Positions 1 to 11,719 of a DNA stretch of 64,000 nt are shown piece by piece. Each line of letters begins with the position of its first letter. Position 1 is the first letter of the stretch. The stretch comes from Parelaphostrongylus tenuis (Eukaryota; Nematoda; Chromadorea; Rhabditida; Metastrongylidae): assembly GCA_019055375.1 (NCBI GenBank), contig JAHQIW010007054.1, forward strand, positions 1 through 64,000, read 5' to 3'. The position numbers were made by a program, and so were the translations under genes. A model generated the notes under the pieces. The model made no database searches. It was given only the letters and a program-made list of their open reading frames with translations, and was not told where the DNA came from.

Positions 1-779
1 CCATATGCATTAATTTACTTATCTCACATTTTGCATGCAACACACCAATGCACGATGATGGATGTATGTGCCAAAAAAATCACAACAGGTCAAAACAACC
101 GCACGATGGCGCTGATGGGGCTGATTGTGTTTAAGATATATGTGAGAGCCGGTAGTCATGAGGTTTAACAGACAATTAGTACCCGACATAAGAAGGGGGG
201 AGGAGTAGGGGAGGTCCAACAATTGAGATTTTCTTTTCCTACAAACATACGTTTGAGCCAAATAAAAAGGAAAAAACAACATTAAAATAAAGAAGTCACA
301 CATACTTAAAAAGACTCGATAGGCAAGTAAAACGACGCTAAATTGGCAGCCATAATGAACTTCTGTCATTATAGGAGTGGAAACTTAGCGAAGCAGACAT
401 TTTTTAAGAAAAACAATTCGCGGCGTTCCCTGATATTACCCTTACTGGGATGGATATACGCACATTGCGCGTAGGTCAATACTTATTCGAACTTCTCCTC
501 CCTTCCCCCCTCATGTTTTCACCTTTTAAAAAAAACAGAATAGTCCACTTTCTTCCTCGCTCCGTGCGTGTCCGTAGTGTTCTCAGTCGCATCTCGCTCT
601 GTCGGCAGTGGACAGGTATCAGAGGCTAAATAGTACTTATGATAGAGCAGCGATAGGACGTAATTTCACCCCTAATTACCCATGAGCGCTTGAAACCGTC
701 TTCACACGTTCCCCCGTGTCCTCTTTTTCACTCCTACCGCTCTGGTGCCGGACGGCTCCCGTCTGTCCCTTCTACCTCG
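1..779. other. no gene recognised
   Basis: No exon with convincing splice sites and no repeat shared with the rest of the window was seen here. A minus-strand open frame of 116 codons (19-369) is Cys/Leu/Phe-rich without family resemblance and is probably chance. Confidence 0.5.
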
Positions 780-2190
780 GGCAACTCCTTCAATTTTTCT
801 TCCCTCCCTTTTCCATCTCTTCCTTTTTTCTTTCTCTTTTCCCTTTTTTTTCCCCTTTCAGCCTTTTTCTTCCCCCGCCCGCCGCCTTGTCTTGCCCGTT
901 CCTCCTCCCCCCTCCCCTTTCGTTTTCTCTTCCTTCCCGCTCTGTCCCTTGTTTTCGCATACTCCCTTAATCCACTTGATTTCCTATTCTTTGCCTTTTC
1001 TTATTTTTTCCATTTTTTTTTTTTCATTTCAATTGTATTTGCGGCTGTTATTTCCTTGCACGTTATTTTATTCACTACTTTTTTATCCTTCATGGTCTTC
1101 TACACCTCTTTCTTATCTTCTCTCCCTATTTTTTCTTACTCTTTTATTTACTTTATTTTAAAATTTGTTTTTCATTTTTCTCCCACCTGACTTCCCCTCC
1201 CTTACTTCTATATTTCCTTTTTGCTACAATTTTTATCAACTATTATTCACATCCTTTTTTATTATTCTATTTGCTCCCACTTTGATTTTAATATGTATTC
1301 AATTGTTCTTCGTTCCCCCATTTTCCTCCTTATTTATTTAGGTGGCTACTATTTTTACCCTTTTTATTTCCTAATTTCTCTTTATTGTTTCTTATGCATT
1401 ATTTTTTTCCTCTGCTGTTCTTGGAGGATTTCTATTTCCTCTTTTCTTTCTTTTCACCATTCATAGATCTTTTTATTCTCCCCCTTATCCCCTCATTATA
1501 TCCTCTTATCCTTTTTGTTTTTATTCCCCTCGACTTTTTTTACACTACTCCCCTTCTAACCATCTCTATTACCTTTCAGATTTTTTCTATATTCTCCACC
1601 TTTCCCCTCTTTTCTACCCTTTAATCTAATTTCATATCTTCTTCCTTTCATGGCTTCATCTCCCTTTCCTTCTTTTCCTTTCCCGTTTTATTATCCTCCC
1701 TCCATTTTGCTCTTCACCCTTATATCTACCCCTTTCATTTTATTATTTCCTAGATTCACTCTCTACACATCGCAATCCGTATTCACTTCATATTATCTTC
1801 ATTTTCATTTTTTGTCCCTCGCCAAAATTCACTCATTGATTCTCCGTGTTCCCCTTTTTTATTTAACTTTAATTTAATTGTATTTTTGTTCATTTAATTC
1901 TAATTTCTATCTCTCTCCCTATTCATTTTTTTTTTTTCCTTCTTATTGTCTATTATCCATCAGTCCTTCGTTGATTTCATTGCCCTTTTATTTTTATTTT
2001 CTCCCTCCCGTCACACTCCCATTCCTTATTTTTTTTTTTTCACACTTTCATTCACTCAACTCTCTAATTTATTTGTCTCCTTTTAAAATTTTTTATCCTC
2101 CATCTCATCTTTTGTTCATCTCTTTTCCTCTTTTTTGTATTTATTTTTTATTTCCACTTATGGATTTCACTTAACTCCTTATTATTTTTC
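780..2190 (+). repeat. long pyrimidine-biased (C/T) tract
   Basis: About 1.4 kb in which the plus strand is overwhelmingly C and T, with only scattered A and very few G. It is not a simple tandem repeat; the C and T order is irregular. Several open frames of 75-166 codons (for example 690-1190 and 1878-2174) exist only because CT-rich DNA lacks stop codons; they translate to Ser/Phe/Pro/Leu strings and are not genes. Confidence 0.85.
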
Positions 2191-2374
2191 TTGCCCCCTG
2201 TTTTATCTCTCTCACCCCCTTTGCACATACACGTCTTGTTTGTATCTTTTAAAAAATGTAAACATGGAATGTGCGTTAGAAGGATCTATATATGTGATAG
2301 TAATTTAGAGGAATATAGATATACTAAGTTGTGTATTATGCGGTATTTTGTCCCTTCTGTTTCCCAAGGGGGGA

Positions 2375-2655
2375 GGGGGGTGGGGGAAAACGGGGGGGGG
2401 GGGGGAAAAAAAGGAGGAAGGGCGAGCATGAACGAAAAAAAAGGTGGAGGTAAAGAAGAGGGGAAAATAGTGAGGGGGAAGACGGGGGAGAGGGAAGAGG
2501 GAGGAAAGGAAAAAAAGAGGAAGGGGGGGAAAAGAGAGGGGAGGGGAAGGGAAAAAGGGAAAAAAAAAAAGGAGAAAAAGAAAAAAAAGGAACAAAACAT
2601 GCAGAGGATAGATGTAGGCTCAAGTGTACAAACGAAGGAAAAAAAAAAAAATGAA
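2375..2655 (+). repeat. purine-rich (G/A) tract
   Basis: Nearly uninterrupted G and A on the plus strand, including G runs near 2390-2405 and A runs near 2560-2590 and 2640-2650. It follows the pyrimidine tract by about 180 bases in the opposite strand bias, so a transcript of both could pair with itself. Open frames on both strands here are composition artefacts. Confidence 0.85.
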
Positions 2656-2659
2656 TAAT

Positions 2660-4480
2660 AGCGACACACGGGAAAAAGGTATGCTCTTTATCAAACTATG
2701 TATGCAGACTGAAATAATTAGGAGTTGAACATAGTTAATCGGATATGATGTTGCCAGCTTTTTCTAGTGCGTCAGTTAGGAGAGGTAGAAGGTAGGATGA
2801 TTAACATATGGTTGTGTCATATTTAATTCTAATTGGCTATAAATTTGACGGTGGTAGGACACAAGCATACAGTATTTTGCTTAGCGTATGAGAGTAAAAT
2901 TCTGACAAGTACATCGTGATGCATTGTACTAATAGAGACATTATCGTGTGAGTTTGTGGTTTTGGAAAAAAATAGGGGAGAGGCGCGAGGAGGGTAACAA
3001 ATAATTTGACTAACCGGTCTATGATGAATGTGATGAAGATTATTTCAAATATCATTTTGTTATTCCAGTCTTAATTCTACAGACAAAAACAAGATTCACA
3101 AAATCTAAAGGTATGGACATCTGTGACAAGGATTGGTCTGAAGCTCGCTCTGCGCCTCAACACTTGCACTTTTTCTCGTCTTATACTCACCACATAAAGA
3201 CGCAGTTTATGCACTACGATCTTCACTGTGGTGTAAAGACAAATTGCTTTCGTTCTTAGAAGTTCGAGAGCTACGGAAAGCTTTAGCAAGAGGAATATGC
3301 TATGTGAAGCTCAAAGTTGTTATCTTGTCGGGAGAAAGGTATGGCTCAGATACTAGACGATACCTATGTAATATAACCTAGATTATAAGACATCTACAAT
3401 CCTTGTGGGGACGAATATAAATGAATGCTAGATTTTAATTCGGTGAGGCCTAGGTAGAAGGGTGAGGATTGCAATGAGCTCAATGAAAAGAGCGACTAGG
3501 AATCTCACGTGTGACGACAGGGCTTTTAGATCATTGCTCGGTTTTTCAATGCTCACTATATCGATCGCTCCTTTTCAGTAACTATTCAGCCTAGATCTCG
3601 TCCATATATTTACCCATGAATGGCACCTATTTTTTGCGTCAGTCAATTTCTCCCGAAAACTAGGCGGCATGCGAACATGAAATCTAAATGACACATTCTG
3701 TACGAGTGCGTACTAACATTAAAATTGTAAATTGATCCTGTCGTGTGCTACTATCTAGTCTGCTATTACCAGAAAACAATAAATGACCTTTCGATAGCTG
3801 ACGAGTTATGTGTCCTGACAACGTGTTTTAACTCCGTAGTACATCACGCTCTTAGACCATCACTCGGTGCTGTCGATGTATTATGATACATTAGAGTTCG
3901 ACAGTTCTTTTCCTCATATTTTCACCAAGTAGCCTTTCATTTCTTTAAAACCTGAAAAGTAGTACGCATGCGAGAACGCTCGTGACTTGTTTAACAAAAA
4001 GTCAATAATTCACGGAGTAATATTTGATGATAACTCGAGTGAATCATAAGGCGATAGATAGTCTAGCTATGCGTTTAGTCCTAGTTTAGGATCCTGTTCT
4101 ACAAGCAAGAAGGATGAATTATGGGACAATGACAGATAGACTGGACTACTGACGAGTATGTGTTTTTTAGTTACATGTGCTATTCGGTTGGACTCATTAT
4201 CCGCGCTCTAAGGTGCTAGGGTTCAGTTAGGCTCACTGAGCCTCCACTATCTGTGTCTTTGTGCTAGCGTGTGAGGGTGTTTGTTATTTATTGCTCAACG
4301 TCATAAGAGTGAGTAAAATAAAACTAGATTGGCGCTTAAATGTTTTTCGCGGTCTTCATTTGTCGTTGTGAATGTTTGGGGCCGTACGGTATTTATGTTG
4401 TTACTAATGTTCTTTTAAACTCATACTACCAGTCATATATCTTTAAACACTCATCGCCATCGTGCACTGTTTCCTTCTCC
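2660..4480. other. intergenic, nothing recognised
   Basis: AT-rich unique-looking DNA. Only short open frames (70-72 codons on the minus strand near 2837-3055 and 3077-3289) occur and none resembles a known family or has a good splice context. Confidence 0.45.
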
Positions 4481-4489
4481 TCAATTTTT

Positions 4490-4880
4490 GGGTCATCTGC
4501 CCTCTCCTTTCAACTTCCTTCATTTCTTTATTTTCTCGTATTCAGCTCTTTTCCTACCTTTTCTCCCCCACTCCGTCCTCGCCCTCCTCACTTTCCCTTC
4601 CCCTTTCCTCCCTTCCTTCCACTTTGTCCCTCCCCAAGTACCTCTTCAGTGCTTTTCGCTTTCTTTTCCCACCCTTTTGTCGTTCCTCTCCGTCCCGTCT
4701 CCCCCTCCTCTCCCCTCTTGCCTATCTCGGCTTTTCTCTCCCTCCTTTTTTTTCCCCCTCCTGCCCCCCTTTTTCAACTCCGACCCCCTCTTATCTCACT
4801 CGTCCCTCTATCTCTTCTCGTTTGCTTCTTTCTTTATCATTCACAGCATTTATCCGTTCTTCTTATATCATCGCCTTCCC
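4490..4880 (+). repeat. second pyrimidine-biased tract
   Basis: About 390 bases of C/T-rich plus strand, similar in composition to 780-2190. The overlapping open frames of 177-234 codons in three plus frames (4340-5166) are Ser/Phe/Pro/Leu-rich artefacts of this composition, and their 3' parts run antisense through a mariner relic. Confidence 0.8.
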
Positions 4881-4924
4881 CGGCGTTATCCACGATCCTC
4901 TGCAAGCCTACCGCTTTACTCGAA

Positions 4925-5485
4925 ACACCATTATTTGGGTTTTGAATCAAGAACTCTTGTCATGCCTCTTCACGTTGATCGAATGTCTCAAATCGACGTC
5001 CACCAGAAAATGTTCCATTGAGGGAAAAACCATAATCGGACGAAGCAGCGTCCAAACTGTAGGCTGGGTGCGGCAAGATCTCGACTCTTTCCAATTCATC
5101 ATACTTTTTAGTCATCAATGCGGTGTAAAGTTTGGCAATGTCTTACTGAAATATCGTGCTCTTTAGGCGTCTCAATGTCAGGTACTTTTTCTCTAACGCA
5201 TCGTAGACTATGTCCAGCTGCCCGCAGTAAACTTTTATATTAATGGGACGATTCGGAAGAAGTTTGAAATGTGAGACGCTTCCAAAATTCCACCGAACGC
5301 TTACATATCTCCATCGTCCACTCTCAATGGTCTCCAGAAAGGGGTTGGTATTCGAGACTAAGATCACCAGCTTGAATCGTTTGTACCACTTTGTAACATT
5401 CACATGGCTCACAGTTCCTTCTCCTTCAGCACCACAGATCTCCTTCGCAGCATCTCTTGTTGAAAGTTGTCGCTTTCAGCAATAA
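4925..5485 (-). mobile_element. mariner transposase relic with internal deletion
   Basis: Read on the minus strand, residues coded at about 5460-5380 resemble the mariner N-terminal helix-turn-helix segment (GEGTVSHVNVTKWYKRF). Residues at about 5270-4930 resemble the catalytic C-terminal part: a LLPNR stretch, then KVYCGQLD, then an ILPHPAYSLDAASSDYGF stretch that matches the family's LPHPPYSPDLAPSDYHLF block. The two parts are too close together for a full ~345-residue transposase, so the middle is deleted, and stops or frame changes occur. It is a dead, internally deleted copy. Confidence 0.7.
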
Positions 5486-5844
5486 TGTATCAAAACTCGA
5501 AGCTCAGTTCCATTTATCGTCATTATATGATATCCGAGGAGTAAATTAAAATTCGATGCACTATAACTAGCGTTGTCTTGGAAGTTCCTCATGGAAATAT
5601 TTTTGAGATATTCCCTTGAATTTACAATAACCAATACTGAGTGAAACGAACCTGAAATTTGAATTTTTCACGAGTGTTACAGAACTTTTCCTCAGTCTAG
5701 TATGATGAGCTATGCCTACTCGTTGGCAACTTTAACCACAGCGTATTTTCATCAGTACCATTATTACCATCTATCACACTTGAACATCACCCGGCTCCAC
5801 TAGCCTACGGCTGAAGTAATTCTTTCTTCGAAACTTCTTCCTAT

Positions 5845-5876
5845 GTTGTGTGTGTGTGTGTGGTGTGTGTGTGTGT

Positions 5877-5941
<65 letters not shown>

Positions 5942-5980
5942 GTGTGTGTGTGTGTATGCGTGGTGGGTGTGGTGTGTGTG

Positions 5981-6072
<92 letters not shown>

Positions 6073-6077
6073 TGTGT

Positions 6078-6141
<64 letters not shown>
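5845..6141 (+). repeat. (TG)n microsatellite, about 300 bp
   Basis: An interrupted dinucleotide array of TG with occasional GG, TA or AC interruptions near 5938-5985 and 6064-6080. Apparent Cys-Val or His-Thr open frames across it are artefacts. It sits at the 5' side of duplication unit 1; the matching place in unit 2 (about 30200) has no such array, so it expanded after duplication or was lost there. Confidence 0.95.
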
Positions 6142-6145
<4 letters not shown>

Positions 6146-6373
6146 AGCGATATCGCTCGCCTCATAAGATCTACGCGCCCACCAGTTAACCCTACTTTAT
6201 GCTGCGATGGGGCGATGTGTTTTTTGGTGATAGCATAGAATTATAGTTTTCAGCACTTTTTCAATCGATAGCTCACATCTGGTAGTGATTAGTGTACATT
6301 ACCTTCCAAGCACATGCTATCACCAAAAGCACGTCCTCCCATCCCTTATAAATTATGGTTTACTGGTGGATGT

Positions 6374-6420
6374 GTGAATCTGATGATGCGGGCGATACCG
6401 TCGAAACGAGCGTAAGCCGC
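6374..6420 (+). ncRNA. hammerhead-ribozyme-like motif, family B
   Basis: The hammerhead core is present: CTGATGA at 6380-6386, a short stem II with a GCGATA loop at 6388-6401, GAAA at 6403-6406, and a small stem III (ACG..CGT) ending in the U-A cleavage dinucleotide at 6413-6414. Stem I is poor: only about one pair next to the core is convincing. Probably an inactive relative of the motifs at 7.9 and 45.2 kb. Confidence 0.45.
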
Positions 6421-7854
6421 TGATGTATCAACTTCAAAAAGGTTTGAAACATTCTTACAGGCCATGAAAGGTTCATCAACGGCTATATTCTTGAGCCAGA
6501 ATTGCCAGCCAGAAGGAAAACCTCGACGATTTGTCGCCATTTTCTTACCAATTCTCTTTTTTTTGGATATACATTGTTTTTCTCTGAGTTAAATTTTGTG
6601 CTATGCGACTCATTGAATAACATTGATAAATAAGCTACGACTGATTAAATGTTATTTCCTTAGTCCACTTGATCACGTGTTTTCCCTTTGGTGATTATTG
6701 GATAAAATCATTGAACGAATCAAATTGGCGACTATAACTTCCGGTATTGTTACCGACAAGAGTAATGACTTCACTTACATTACAACAACAGCCGTTGAAT
6801 CACACAATGTTTTGGCTAATTTGATTTGAGCAGTTATCCCTTGTGCGACAATGTCCCTGATCATGTGAAGTAAGTAGCACAAAGCGTTTCACTAGATATA
6901 CGCAAACGAACCATTTACGGTACTTTTTCTTTCTATATTCACGATGTTTAGATAGCTGAAGCGTGTGTGGAAGATAAACTGGTTGTAGTGAAAGAAAGAC
7001 TGTGATAATAGTAGTACATCTTTGCCTCCTTATTTCAGGAGCATAACACTTCCTGCATATTTCAATCGTTGGAACGGACTTCTAGGTCCAAACGCTAGCA
7101 GCACTACGTCAGCAAAATCAAAGACCTACAAATCGACAGGGGCGTAGATTAGCTTGTCTTCTATCATAAGCAATATATTTTTCCTTCTTATTTCTATTCA
7201 ATCTTGTTTCTTTTTCTTAAGTGTTGATAACTAATTTCAAGTAGTTTTCACCGTTAATGGAAATTATTATTTCACGCCTGTTGTTTTTATTTAATTTATT
7301 TGCACGAGATTCTCTTGTGACCATCATTTCTATGCAAGGACCCGAGCTCTTCCTGTATTCCATTCGCCGCATGTTCGTATTTGTTAGCCACAGAGGTTTC
7401 CGGAGTAGTTCATGTGGGTCCAGGCACTGCTTGAGAATTTCTTCGCTATGCATGACATTGCATAGTGTATTAGTCGACTCTCTTCGGAGTCTTTGATAGC
7501 CTTAGTAGAGCATTCCCACATTTTTCGGAAAGAGCTGATTACAAACAAATCCGGCATCAATTACCATCCACAGACGACTGGCAGGATCAGTGCGCTCCTT
7601 GTGTGTCCAAGTCAATACTGTAATCGTTATGAATTGCAGCACTGCCACTATACTACCCGCTCAATTTCACTACGATTACCTGTTCTACATTTACTATTAT
7701 CATTGACATTTGATAACTAATCTTAATTACAAACCGACTCACTTGACCTCGTCACGAGTAGTGATTATTACTCTGATTTATTCAAGAGCATGCATAAATC
7801 TCGCAAAAAAAGCCACTATTCAGTCGAAATAATTTCAAAAAAGAATATTTAAAG

Positions 7855-8015
7855 CCTAAGTGAGGTTGGTACGCCAGGGCCATGCACCAGTGTTTCGGAG
7901 GTCTCGCTCTCCTCGTCAGCGACCCACGCCCCACATTAAGCCCTGAATTTGAGCAAGGAGGGAGGCTTATTTGGTGACGGCACAGTGTACATTGACACTG
8001 CTCCATCACTACTTC
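7855..8015 (-). repeat. family B repeat carrying a hammerhead motif
   Basis: A dispersed repeat recognisable by GAGGTTGGTACG at one side and GTGGGGCGTGGGTC at the other. Related sequence is found at 45050-45300 and more distantly at 6360-6440. A partial piece with the same GAGGTTGGTACG edge recurs at 8125-8150. Confidence 0.6.
7877..7925 (-). ncRNA. type I hammerhead ribozyme-like motif, family B
   Basis: On the minus strand: core CTGACGA at 7919-7913, stem II GGAG...CTCC between 7912 and 7897, GAAA at 7896-7893, stem III CAC/GUG at 7892-7885, and stem I GGGUCG (7925-7920) pairing with UGGCCC (7882-7877) with two G-U wobbles. The base expected to be U16.1 (7884) is C, one change from the consensus, which would be expected to weaken or abolish cleavage. 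The motif architecture is established for hammerheads; activity is not shown. Confidence 0.6.
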
Positions 8016-8040
8016 TCAGTCTATGGATCTCGGCTGGTAG

Positions 8041-8272
8041 AGCGAAATTGATCCATGGCATCGACTGTTTTTAGAGCCTCGCAATAAACATTCAAAATAG
8101 TTTAAAAAAAAAGAATGTTCAAAGCCTAAGCGAGGTTGGTACGCTAGGGCGCTTGAAAACTTTGGCATACCAACCTCGCTTAGGCTTCGAACATTCTTTT
8201 TGAAAGTATTTTGAATGTTTATTGCAAGGTTCTAAAAACAGTCGATGCCAAGGATCAATTTTGCTGTTGTTC
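8041..8272. repeat. long inverted repeat (foldback), arms about 105 bp
   Basis: The left arm (about 8041-8152) and right arm (about 8163-8272) are nearly exact reverse complements. Each contains CATCGACTGTTTTTAGA, an A- or T-rich stretch and CCTAAGCGAGGTTGGTA in mirrored order, around a loop of only about 10 bases. The arm tip shares the GAGGTTGGTACG edge of family B. Confidence 0.8.
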
Positions 8273-8464
8273 AGAAGCACATTAATCGGAGTCGACTGTC
8301 CACAGCCATTCATTTTTCCAATGTAGCTCTTCGTGACTGCATCAAAGTATAACTGCAGCACTCGCCTAATTGAGTAACGTGGCCAGCACTATCATTTTAT
8401 GCACACGGTTGTTGAATGATCTTCGATTGATGATAGTTCTTGGTTTTTGTACGCCATGCGGAGA

Positions 8465-8995
8465 CCAATAAAGAAACGGCCCCTTTCGCTGGACAATGTC
8501 TTCACATGTTACTTTTAAAAATCAATCGAAGCTCAAATCTCTGGCTACCAGTTATGTGCTCCTTTGTTGAAAATGCTGTTGTAAATAATGCTGTAGCATT
8601 CAAAATATAATTTACAATGGTCTCGCACTTTTACTGCTGTTTTGCTGAGCACGAAAAACATTTGAAAGTGTAGAAGAAACCTTTTAGTAGCAAAATCATA
8701 CATTGTATGTAGAGTTTTTTGAAGCGGAGAAAAAAATTCCAGATTAAAAAAATAAGTAAAGCGTTGAAATCATCGAGGCTTAAGCTTTCGAAAGGGTACT
8801 TTTGAGTTGAGGAAAGAGCTCAGTTCTTCGATACTTATTCGTGTGTGCAACACAAGTGTTACTTTACTACTTTGTTACAATAAGACTTTAAAAGGTCACG
8901 TATCGCAGCAGTGAGAGATTTGAGCATTCGAATGATTACTGGAACTCTTACAAAATTTCTTCCCTAAAAAAAGGAGCCGTTTCTTCATTTGTTCC
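8465..8995. mobile_element. foldback MITE, TCGCTGGACAA family, copy 1
   Basis: The left end holds TTTCGCTGGACAATG then AAGCTCAAATCTCTGG. The right end (8905-8990) is the degraded reverse complement, with AGAGATTTGAGCATTCGAATGATTACT and then AGGAGCCGTTTCTTC. The inside is AT-rich and non-coding. Related pairs of ends occur at about 11720-12610, 18003-18600, 37393-38318 and 58260-59035. Confidence 0.55.
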
Positions 8996-9109
8996 CAAAT
9001 ATTACACAGCGGCCTAGTTTCCTTCTATAACGGAAATCCATCTAACAATAGTTGGAATCAAACTATGCGCTATATAGAGAAGCAATAGATTTGTAAGCCA
9101 CTACAGATG

Positions 9110-9330
9110 ATGAGCTAGTGACCCATTGCAAAGCACTACCTTCACGATACTCGACAAATAAAACACCTTCAAGATTTTCCTTGACAAAACTTCCAAGTCT
9201 CCGTTTTTTTCTCTGGAAAGATTCAGGATCTAAACCACAGTGTGTCCGTCTTTCTGGACTATATCGCGCAGTGCATATGTTGATAGATTAGGAGGTCCTT
9301 CACGTCTCTTCTAGATGTCTATTCTGTTGC
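9110..9330 (+). pseudogene. worn counterpart of the 32177-32452 open frame
   Basis: Aligned with duplication unit 2, the stretch coding CVRLSGLYRAVHMLID is kept with most changes in third codon positions, but an in-frame stop follows at once, where unit 2 stays open. No family is recognised. It may be a broken exon or simply conserved non-coding DNA. Confidence 0.25.
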
Positions 9331-10067
9331 TCCTCTTGCGACTGTTGTCCATGACGGTGGTCTTTTTCAAGTTAAGGGGCGAGTACGATCACTGTTTCAT
9401 AAACTTATCTCTTTTCAATGGTCAACATAGTTGATTTTCTTCGTAATTTATTTATTAAACTTGGACAAGTCTGCCGTCTTGCACACGATCGTTCCAAAGA
9501 AAGCATAAGTCCTTCTTGAGCCTATTTTGAGGTTATCGTCGTCCGCCCCGCAATCATTCGTTTTTTGTTTTTGATTCGTTGCATCGCATGACCTATCGCT
9601 TTCAAACTGTATTGTCTGCTAAAATGTCAACTTCCGTTTCTGACGTAAGGTTGTTGGGTTGAGATGTAAGAACCAATTTCCGGATTCATCAGCCGATGAG
9701 TAGTTCATTGAGATGTCACGTCGCTCTACACATTAAAGGTAACACCTTCATTTTCCATATGTATTGAACACCTTACACGGCAAACGTCGCTTCACGTGGA
9801 ATGTGATATCTGAAGTCAGAAAGTTATCCAGCTCGATTTGTTCACCTTTTTGTCACAAGTTAAGCACGAACAAAGCTTTTAGTTGATCACTGCCCAATAG
9901 TTCTTCATACCTCGGAGCGCTCTAAGTATCTCTTACACTAAAGTTGCTCGAAAACATGATATCGTTAGCGAGAGGACGGCTCTAAACAAAACTTTCATTG
10001 AGCGATTGGGTTCAATGCATCGCATTAATGAGCACTTATGTCACGACTTTTAAGATTAGTTATACCG

Positions 10068-10182
10068 AAAGATGTAGAATGATGTGCAAAACTTTCGCGT
10101 CAGGCACGACTCGAACCCACATCCCACTCTTTCCGGAAGCGCTCCCTGACGCGAAAGTTTTGCACATCACTCTACATCTTTG
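10068..10182 (-). mobile_element. SINE-1 fragment with mirrored tail
   Basis: A tRNA-like B box (GTGGGTTCGAGTCG on the minus strand) is followed by the family tail GCGAAAGTTTTGCACATCA. The same tail then appears in the opposite orientation at 10142-10182, so this is a small foldback made of two inverted SINE 3' ends. Confidence 0.65.
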
Positions 10183-10274
10183 AGTATATCTATAACATTG
10201 TACCACCGCAAAAAGTGATTAAATAGAAAAAATTTCATTTCATCATTATTATACAATATCTGTCAGCCTGTGTT

Positions 10275-10500
10275 CAATGTCGATACCAACCACCCGGGCC
10301 AGGCCGTTGACGGCTAGCCGCTGACAGATAAATGCGTTGTAGCGTAGAAAGAGTGGCGTGCAAAATGGGCTTTAGTAATGCAATGGGTTAGACACGCGCT
10401 CCACAATAGAGTAAGATGTGGGTTCGAGTCGTGCCTGACGCGAAAGTTCTGCACATCACTCAACATTTTTGGATTATCTATACCATCGTACCACCGCGAA
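10275..10500 (+). mobile_element. SINE-1, tRNA-derived
   Basis: A nearly full copy: a 5' part with GCCGTTGACGGCTAGCCG, a tRNA-like A-box area (AATGGGTTAGACACGCGCTC), a B box (GGGTTCGAGTCG), and the tail GCGAAAGTTCTGCACATCACTC. The internal A and B boxes suggest a Pol III promoter. Other copies are at 13595-13735, 13805-14010, 29640-29715 and in the tlf-1 introns. Confidence 0.7.
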
Positions 10501-11719
10501 AAGCTGTGAAGTAGAAAAAAATTCTTTCAAGATTAGACTTAGCAAAAAAGGACCTTGGACAAGGCTTGTTGACATTGTTGATAATTCTGCGGGTGTTTTT
10601 GGAAATTCATCTATCCTCGCATGATGTACCCTCAGTTTGATGAATTCTATTCCTCTCAAATGGATTTAATTTTTCAGAACATAATCATCAAGAAGACATT
10701 CGACGAATCACAAGATATTGTGGTGTCGAAAAAAGAGGTTGAAAAATTTATTCATTCTACATTATTCTTAATACTATGGCGCAATGATGGTGACTCCGTC
10801 CAGCGTGTACATGGTTAGACGCTGCATCAAGTTCACCAACCCTCAAATCTGTGATGGTAAAAACTGTACCAATCTTTTCTGATCATCTGACTACCGCCAA
10901 TTCACAGTGGTGGCAACCGCATCAAAAAATTTGAGAACATTTGAACATGGCTACCTCAACATTCCAAGAAATTCTGATTCGATGCATTTAGTGATAGTCA
11001 CAGAGATGCCCGAAATTCATCTAGTAAAACTCAAAGAGACATGTCATGGTTCGAGGACATTCGTGATGATGAATGCCAAGAAACGAAGTGAGTAACAGAA
11101 TTGCTGACATTCGCTCACATGTAATGTTGCTTCGCGCAGAAAGGAATAGATAAAAATTTGAAGAGCTCCGCATGTCCGTGTGCATAAATAGCGAACCGAT
11201 TGTCGCGATGCGGTTGCGTGACAAGCAAGTTTCTGTATTGATAAGTGTGAATCGTAAAGACTTAACGTGATTAGCCAACACCAGGCTGATAAGTTTTGAC
11301 GATTTATACTTATTGATTATTAATACCAAATTGTTTCGAAAGTCGGATTTTCGAATTATCCATATTGACTTTATTGAACGTGCATTCGTTATGAGATGCG
11401 CGCAGATTCAACGGTAATTTTTTCTTCTCTACTTGGTAAGAATACAACCTCCCCTAAACTGGGTTCTTCAAAAATACTTCTAGGTGATCGCTATTTACAA
11501 AGGGCAGCTGACCCGTTGTAGACGGCAATTGCCGACTGCAGAGCGCAATTCGCAAGCGGCGCCCGGTGTTCTTCACTTCATTACACTTCTTCCGTTTTGG
11601 AAAAAAAAACTTAAGCTCTCGGTGTTATTTTGATAATTTATCAATTTCTCACAGGCTTATATGCCTTTGGTGCATATATGACTCTAATGTGCAAAGAAAA
11701 CTTAGAGGGTGAAACGTGA

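Noticed and set aside
690..1190. 166-codon open frame in the pyrimidine tract
   Set aside because: Ser/Phe/Pro/Leu-only composition follows from C/T-rich DNA, and all three frames are open; no gene evidence.
4340..5166. Overlapping open frames of 177-234 codons on the plus strand
   Set aside because: The first part is a C/T tract; the later part is antisense to a mariner relic read on the minus strand.
5800..6167. Cys-Val and His-Thr repeat open frames
   Set aside because: Translation of a (TG)n microsatellite.
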